Below, in pieces: positions 24,093 to 27,841 of a stretch of 27,841 nt of DNA. The translations under genes were made by a program, and so were the position numbers. Numbering within the stretch: the first letter of the stretch is position 1; every line of letters starts with the position of its first letter. Source of the DNA: Clostridia bacterium. Its GTDB lineage: Bacteria > Bacillota > Clostridia > Christensenellales > CAAEEZ01. The notes under the pieces are model-generated. The model had not been told where the DNA came from. It did not search any database and saw only the letters and a list, made by a program, of their open reading frames with translations. The DNA is taken from assembly GCA_900755035.1 (NCBI GenBank), contig CAAEEZ010000013.1, positions 1-27,841 of the forward strand, given 5' to 3'.

Positions 24093-24121
24093 ATAATATA
24101 CCATTTAATTTTATTTGTCAA
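24093..24121 (-). promoter_or_regulatory. Promoter of the perR-dfx-rbr operon
   Basis: Minus-strand TTGACA (24116-24121) and TATTAT (24093-24098), spacer 17. Predicted start near 24086 places the operator at about +5 to +19. Confidence 0.88.
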
Positions 24122-24215
24122 CAAAAATATTATTATTTCAAAAAAAACTTAAACCCTTTTTCTACTATTACTTCCTTGCAAGTTTAGAATATCGTTTTAA
24201 TTTTTCTTTCTAATA

Positions 24216-24224
24216 TGATATAAT
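24216..24224 (+). promoter_or_regulatory. Extended -10 promoter of the methyltransferase gene
   Basis: TGATATAAT is an exact extended -10 element (TGnTATAAT); only a weak TTTAAT fits a -35 (24196-24201, spacer 17). The expected start is about 24231, the first base of the ATG. Confidence 0.75.
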
Positions 24225-24230
24225 ACGTCT

Positions 24231-25373
24231 ATGAACGAAAAAGATTTAACCATATCCGTTGCAACGGCATTCGGCATAGAGGCAATTACGAAAAGAGAAA
24301 TAGTAAAACTAGGCTACCCCGACGCCCCTGCTAATAACGGTAGAATTACCTTTAAGGGCGATATGCTAGCCGTAAGTAGACTAAACGTTTTTTTGTCTAC
24401 TGCCGAGCGTGTTTATATAGAAATAGCCAAATTTAAGGCTGAAACTTTCGACGACCTTTACGACGGATTATACGAAATAGAATGGGATAATTGCCTTGTA
24501 AAAAACGCCTTCGCACATATCGTGGCAAAGAGTAAAAATAGCAAACTTTTTGCATTGTCTAGCGTGCAAAGCGTGGGCAAGAAAGCCATAATGGAAAAAC
24601 TGAAAAGGCAACTTAACACCGTCATTTTATCCGAAACGGGTAGCGAATACGTAATTGAACTATCTATTGATAACGACGTAGTTACCGTTAATTTGGACAC
24701 GACGGGCGAACCACTACACAAGCGTGGATATAGAGATTTATCGGTAGATGCCCCAATAAAAGAAACTCTTGCCGCAGCCATTATAGACCTAAGCGTATAT
24801 AGCCCAGAAAAACGCTGTATAGACGCATTTACGGGAAGTGGCACTTTTGCTATTGAAACTGCTAGAAAAGCCCTAAATATTGCAAGTGGAATAGATAGAA
24901 ACTTTGCTTTTAACACTTTTGACAATGTGGATAAAAAATATTTCAACCTTGCAAAAGAAGAGGCAAACGATTTAATCGAGGATAAAAAACTATCAATTAG
25001 TGCATTTGATATAGACGAAAACGCCGTGTCCATAGCACGCCACCACGCCAAAAACGCTAGGGTGGATAAGTACGTGCATTTTCAAAAAATGGACGCACGA
25101 GAAATTAGTTCCAAATACCCTTACGGCGTAATATTTGCAAATCCACCATACGGCGAAAGACTGATGACGGAAAAACAAGTATCCGCTTTGTATAACGATT
25201 TTGCTAGGACTTTTTTTGCACTAAGCGATTGGAGTTTGTATTTAATTACAGCATACCCTAAACTAGAACAGGCATTTAATAAAAAAGCCACTAAAACGAG
25301 AAAACTGTTTAATGGTAATATCGAATGTAGGTTATATCAATATATGGGCAAAAAACCGCCAAAACACGTATAG
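24231..25373 (+). CDS. THUMP-domain RNA methyltransferase, RlmL/YpsC type
   Basis: SAM-dependent N2-guanine RNA methyltransferase, probably acting on 23S rRNA. 380 residues: an N-terminal ferredoxin-like/THUMP RNA-binding region (about 1-160, starting DLTISVATAFGIEAITKREI as in the RlmL group) and a Rossmann methyltransferase domain with motif I DAFTGSGTF (198-206), the acidic SAM-site AFDIDENAV (258-266) and catalytic NPPY (304-307). The length fits the single-domain Firmicutes form, not the fused E. coli RlmKL. There is no ribosome binding site before the ATG. Divergent from perR; monocistronic. Confidence 0.93.
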   Translation: MNEKDLTISVATAFGIEAITKREIVKLGYPDAPANNGRITFKGDMLAVSRLNVFLSTAERVYIEIAKFKAETFDDLYDGLYEIEWDNCLVKNAFAHIVAKSKNSKLFALSSVQSVGKKAIMEKLKRQLNTVILSETGSEYVIELSIDNDVVTVNLDTTGEPLHKRGYRDLSVDAPIKETLAAAIIDLSVYSPEKRCIDAFTGSGTFAIETARKALNIASGIDRNFAFNTFDNVDKKYFNLAKEEANDLIEDKKLSISAFDIDENAVSIARHHAKNARVDKYVHFQKMDAREISSKYPYGVIFANPPYGERLMTEKQVSALYNDFARTFFALSDWSLYLITAYPKLEQAFNKKATKTRKLFNGNIECRLYQYMGKKPPKHV

Positions 25374-25503
25374 ACGGCAAAGTAACGTACTACTTATGGA
25401 TAACACTGGCCCGTGTATGACGATAGTAACATAAGACGATTTTGCCTTGCTATTCTACCATACATATTATAAATTCATATTTCGATTAAGTTTATTACAA
25501 TAT

Positions 25504-25533
25504 AAAAAAACGGCAACTAATTGCCGTTTTTTT
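25504..25533. terminator. Bidirectional terminator between methyltransferase and mrp
   Basis: CGGCAA (25511-25516) and TTGCCG (25521-25526) around CTAA, flanked by seven A and seven T. The T run includes part of the mrp stop codon. The 130 bases from 25374 to the hairpin show no gene. Confidence 0.88.
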
Positions 25534-26341
25534 ACAAACTTTCTATTTCTTTTACGCTACCGTCAACTAGCCCTGCTCTAACGCTTTCTACAAGCCCTTC
25601 GTCGCAAGCCTTTGCAATAAGTGGGTCGATAGGCAATCTATCCAATATTTTCACGCCAAGTTCACGGCTGATTTCGTCTAGTTTGCTCTCGCCAAATATC
25701 GAGAATTTTTTGCCACAATCTGGGCAAGTTACGTAGCTGTAATTCTCCACGAAACCTAAAATAGGCACGTTCATAGCAGTTGCCATATTGTACGCCTTTT
25801 TAACGATTAGCGACACCAAATCTTGTGGCGAAGTAACTATTACTATGCCGTCGATTGGAATTGATTGATATACCGTTAGAGGAATATCACCCGTTCCCGG
25901 TGGCATATCGATAAGCAAGTAATCTAGTTCGTCCCAATATACGTCCGACCAAAATTGTTTTACCGTGCCAGCCAAAATAGGTCCTCTCCAAAATACGGGG
26001 GTATCTTCCTTTTCCACTAGCAAATTAAGGCTCATTACCTTTATGCCGTTTTCACTTTCGGCAGGAAGTATTCCGTAAGGGCTCTCGTATGCGCTGTCGT
26101 GTATACCGAACATTTTAGGAATAGACGGACCGGTAATATCGGCGTCGATTATACCTACTTTTTTACCAAGTCTATTTAGTTCTACGGCAAGTAGTCCGCT
26201 TACAAGCGATTTACCTACGCCACCTTTACCGCTAACTACGGCAATTACTTTTTTAACGCTACTATTTTCGTTTAATTTTTCCTTTGAGCATTCGCCGTTT
26301 GACGAACATTCAGAACAATTATGATTACAACTATCGCTCAT
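25532..26341 (-). CDS. mrp: Mrp/Nbp35-type Fe-S cluster carrier ATPase
   Basis: P-loop NTPase of the MinD/Mrp family that transfers Fe-S clusters to apo-proteins. 269 residues with deviant Walker A GKGGVGKS (38-45), switch GIIDADITGPSIPKMFG (63-79), the LLIDMPPGTGD motif (142-152) and the dimer-bridging C206/C209 (CPDC). Extra N-terminal cysteines C5, C9, C12 and C18 (C-x3-C-x2-C-x5-C) resemble the second cluster site of Nbp35. AGGAG site and own promoter. It could mature Fe-S proteins in this anaerobe; no direct link to the NifU-like gene is shown. Confidence 0.92.
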   Translation of the reverse strand: MSDSCNHNCSECSSNGECSKEKLNENSSVKKVIAVVSGKGGVGKSLVSGLLAVELNRLGKKVGIIDADITGPSIPKMFGIHDSAYESPYGILPAESENGIKVMSLNLLVEKEDTPVFWRGPILAGTVKQFWSDVYWDELDYLLIDMPPGTGDIPLTVYQSIPIDGIVIVTSPQDLVSLIVKKAYNMATAMNVPILGFVENYSYVTCPDCGKKFSIFGESKLDEISRELGVKILDRLPIDPLIAKACDEGLVESVRAGLVDGSVKEIESL

Positions 26342-26369
26342 TATTTTTCTCCTTTATATCCTAAATAGT

Positions 26370-26398
26370 AGTATGCTCTTTTTTTGCGTTTTTGTCAA
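26370..26398 (-). promoter_or_regulatory. Candidate promoter of mrp
   Basis: Perfect TTGACA (26393-26398) with CATACT (26370-26375) 17 bases downstream on the minus strand, in the short gap after the yitT-family stop. The -10 is weak. Confidence 0.6.
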
Positions 26399-26422
26399 TG
26401 ATTTACCCATTTACAACTTATG

Positions 26423-27349
26423 CTAATTATTATCTTTTATATTTTCAAGTTGCTTTTCTACCTTTTGTTTACGCTTAAACACACTTTGACGCTTAATTTC
26501 GCTACCCATAATATCGCTTATTTCGTTTATCGTAACGAATGCGTTCTCGTCCACGCCCTTTATCAGTTTTTTAAGCCCTGCAATTTCAAAACGGTTTACA
26601 ACGCAGTACATCATAGTTTTGTTCTCGTTGCTATAATATCCTTTTGCGTCCAAAATAGTTATTCCACGCCCCATAACGTTGCTGATTGCCTCAGCCATTA
26701 AGTCGCCCTTACTTGTAATAACGAACACGGCTTTGCACTTGTCGAAGCCTTCTACTACAAAGTCCACTGCTTTTAGCCCAACGGCATAACTTACGATAGA
26801 ATATAGCCCGATTCTAAAATCACCCTTTACAAGACTTGCAGTTAGGTACATTATAGCGTTAAATACCATTACGAATTGCCCTACCGTGATACCTAACTTT
26901 TTAGAAAAGATTACCGCCGTTACTTCTATGCCGTCTATTGCGCCACCGCATTTAATGGTAAGACCACTGCCGATACCCGATATCAAACCACCGAATATTG
27001 CGCACAAAAATATGTCCTTGCCTAGCGATTCGTACACCATGGTATCCACCTTAAAATAGGTGTACGTAAACGTCATTAAAGAGTAAACCAGAATTGCGAT
27101 AAGCGACTTAAAAATAAACGCTTTGCCCATTCGTTTGAAGCCTAGTATAAAAAACGGCAAGTTTATTGCTACGATAAATATACTTGCGCTAAGATTAGTT
27201 ACGTGCGATAAAAACAAGGACAAACCCGATATTCCACCGTCAATTACCGACGACGGCAACAAAAATAGCGCAACTCCCGTTGCGTTTACTATGCCTGCTA
27301 CAACTAGCATTATGCCCGTAAATATATTGCTTCTTATCTGCTTTTTCAT
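26423..27349 (-). CDS. YitT-family membrane protein
   Basis: A 308-residue protein with five to six hydrophobic segments in residues 10-205, including PSSVIDGGISGLSLFL and GSGLTIKCGGAIDGIEVTAV (both typical of YitT), followed by a cytosolic DUF2179 domain (about 210-285, KAVFVITSKGDLMAEAISNVMGRGITILDAKG). The family is widespread in Firmicutes and its transport role is unproven. The last 25 residues are a charged Lys-rich tail. GGAG site; own promoter. The mrp promoter starts about 25 bases past its stop, and no terminator is visible between them. Confidence 0.9.
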   Translation of the reverse strand: MKKQIRSNIFTGIMLVVAGIVNATGVALFLLPSSVIDGGISGLSLFLSHVTNLSASIFIVAINLPFFILGFKRMGKAFIFKSLIAILVYSLMTFTYTYFKVDTMVYESLGKDIFLCAIFGGLISGIGSGLTIKCGGAIDGIEVTAVIFSKKLGITVGQFVMVFNAIMYLTASLVKGDFRIGLYSIVSYAVGLKAVDFVVEGFDKCKAVFVITSKGDLMAEAISNVMGRGITILDAKGYYSNENKTMMYCVVNRFEIAGLKKLIKGVDENAFVTINEISDIMGSEIKRQSVFKRKQKVEKQLENIKDNN

Positions 27350-27369
27350 TTTTATCTCCTACTTTGTAT

Positions 27370-27398
27370 ATCTTAGCACGCCTTTATTTTACCGTCAA
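27370..27398 (-). promoter_or_regulatory. Promoter of the YitT-family gene
   Basis: Minus-strand TTGACG (27393-27398) and TAAGAT (27370-27375), spacer 17, about 20 bases before the ATG. Confidence 0.75.
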
Positions 27399-27517
27399 AC
27401 TGCTTTCTTAATTTGTGCTAAAAATTTTTAATAATATTAAATTGGGATATTATTTTTTTGAATACCTAACAATTATATTGGTTTTTTATATAATTATTTC
27501 TTATTTTTAATTTCGCT

Positions 27518-27544
27518 AAAAAAAAGGACGGCTTACCGTCCTTT
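27518..27544 (-). terminator. Terminator of pntB
   Basis: AAAGGACGG/CCGTCCTTT perfect 9-bp stem with 4-base loop and eight T on the minus strand, 19 bases after the pntB stop. Confidence 0.9.
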
Positions 27545-27563
27545 CTTAGAGAGAGATTAAATA

Positions 27564-27841
27564 CTATATTTCAGCAATTAATTTGCTTAAAGTTTCGCTA
27601 GCATCACCAAGTAAAAGCGTTACTTTTTCTTTGTCGGTATATAACGGATTATCCACACCTGCATAGCCTGGCTTTAAGTCGTAGTTGCAAATTATTACGT
27701 GTTTTGCTTTGTCTACGTTTAGTACGGGCATACCGTAAATCGGCGTTCCCTCTGCTTCACGGGCTGCCGGGTTAATTACGTCGTTTGCGCCTACTACCAC
27801 TACTACGTCGGCATTTACAAAATCGTCGTTAATATCGTCCA
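27564..27841 (-). CDS. pntB: NAD(P) transhydrogenase subunit beta, C-terminal part
   Basis: Only the last 92 residues are in the window; the frame is open to the right edge, so the gene begins outside. The segment is the NADP(H)-binding domain III of the proton-translocating transhydrogenase: VVVVGANDVINPAA, then TPIYGMPVLNVDKAKHVI, then LKPGYAGVDNPLY and the closing LLLGDASETLSKLIAEI. The enzyme couples hydride transfer between NADH and NADP+ to proton movement across the membrane. pntA genes would be expected just upstream, outside the window. Confidence 0.95.
   Translation of the reverse strand, partial: DDINDDFVNADVVVVVGANDVINPAAREAEGTPIYGMPVLNVDKAKHVIICNYDLKPGYAGVDNPLYTDKEKVTLLLGDASETLSKLIAEI

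Noticed and set aside
24458..25051. 197-codon minus-strand frame
   Set aside because: Antisense to the methyltransferase, whose motifs are unambiguous; no ribosome site and Ser/Leu-rich shadow composition.
1..27841. CRISPR arrays, tRNA genes, insertion sequences
   Set aside because: No regular 25-40 base repeats with unique spacers, no tRNA cloverleaf other than the tmRNA ends, and no transposase or integrase motifs were seen by eye.

Overview
The window comes from a low-GC, Gram-positive-type anaerobe, most likely an uncultivated member of the Clostridia (Bacillota). Gene order supports this: secG-rnr-smpB-ssrA and dnaX-ybaB-recR are classic Firmicutes arrangements, ribosome binding sites are strong GGAGG types, and promoters are near-consensus sigma-A boxes. 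Rubrerythrin, desulfoferrodoxin and a PerR/Fur-type regulator point to an oxygen-sensitive metabolism. Most genes are chromosomal housekeeping genes. I see no phage, transposon, CRISPR array or tRNA.

Layout. Positions 1-287 hold the tmRNA terminator and a set of short degenerate repeats. From 288 to 5879, all on the minus strand and so read right to left, lie secG, rnr (RNase R), smpB, metY, metA and ssrA (tmRNA). The two methionine-biosynthesis genes sit inside the trans-translation cluster. Next come two plus-strand genes, a 12-TM-type anion/Na+ permease and a small ferritin-like protein. The minus-strand DNA-repair/replication operon dnaX-ybaB-recR follows (8071-10563); its dnaX is split by a stop codon just after a run of nine A, so full-length tau would need frameshifting or slippage. 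After a lone mazF toxin gene comes the minus-strand operon tyrS-yigZ-recX-nnr (11153-15068).

Divergent from tyrS is a plus-strand pair, a NifU/IscU-like scaffold protein followed by a GGGtGRT-family protein. The two are tightly linked, look highly expressed and have no assigned pathway. They are my best candidate for an undescribed system. A 0.7-kb gene-poor gap follows, with two terminators and the 3' remnant of a decayed gene. Then comes a 4.8-kb gene for a 1608-residue surface lipoprotein built from degenerate InlB-B/Listeria-Bacteroides repeats.

The right part contains an oxidative-stress operon (Fur/PerR regulator, desulfoferrodoxin, rubrerythrin) behind a consensus promoter with a perfect 7-1-7 Fur-type operator. 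Divergent from it is an RlmL-type RNA methyltransferase gene that looks leaderless. After that come an Mrp/Nbp35-type Fe-S ATPase, a YitT-family membrane protein, and the 3' end of pntB (NAD(P) transhydrogenase beta subunit), which runs off the right edge. Family names come from recognising motifs by eye; no database search was run.
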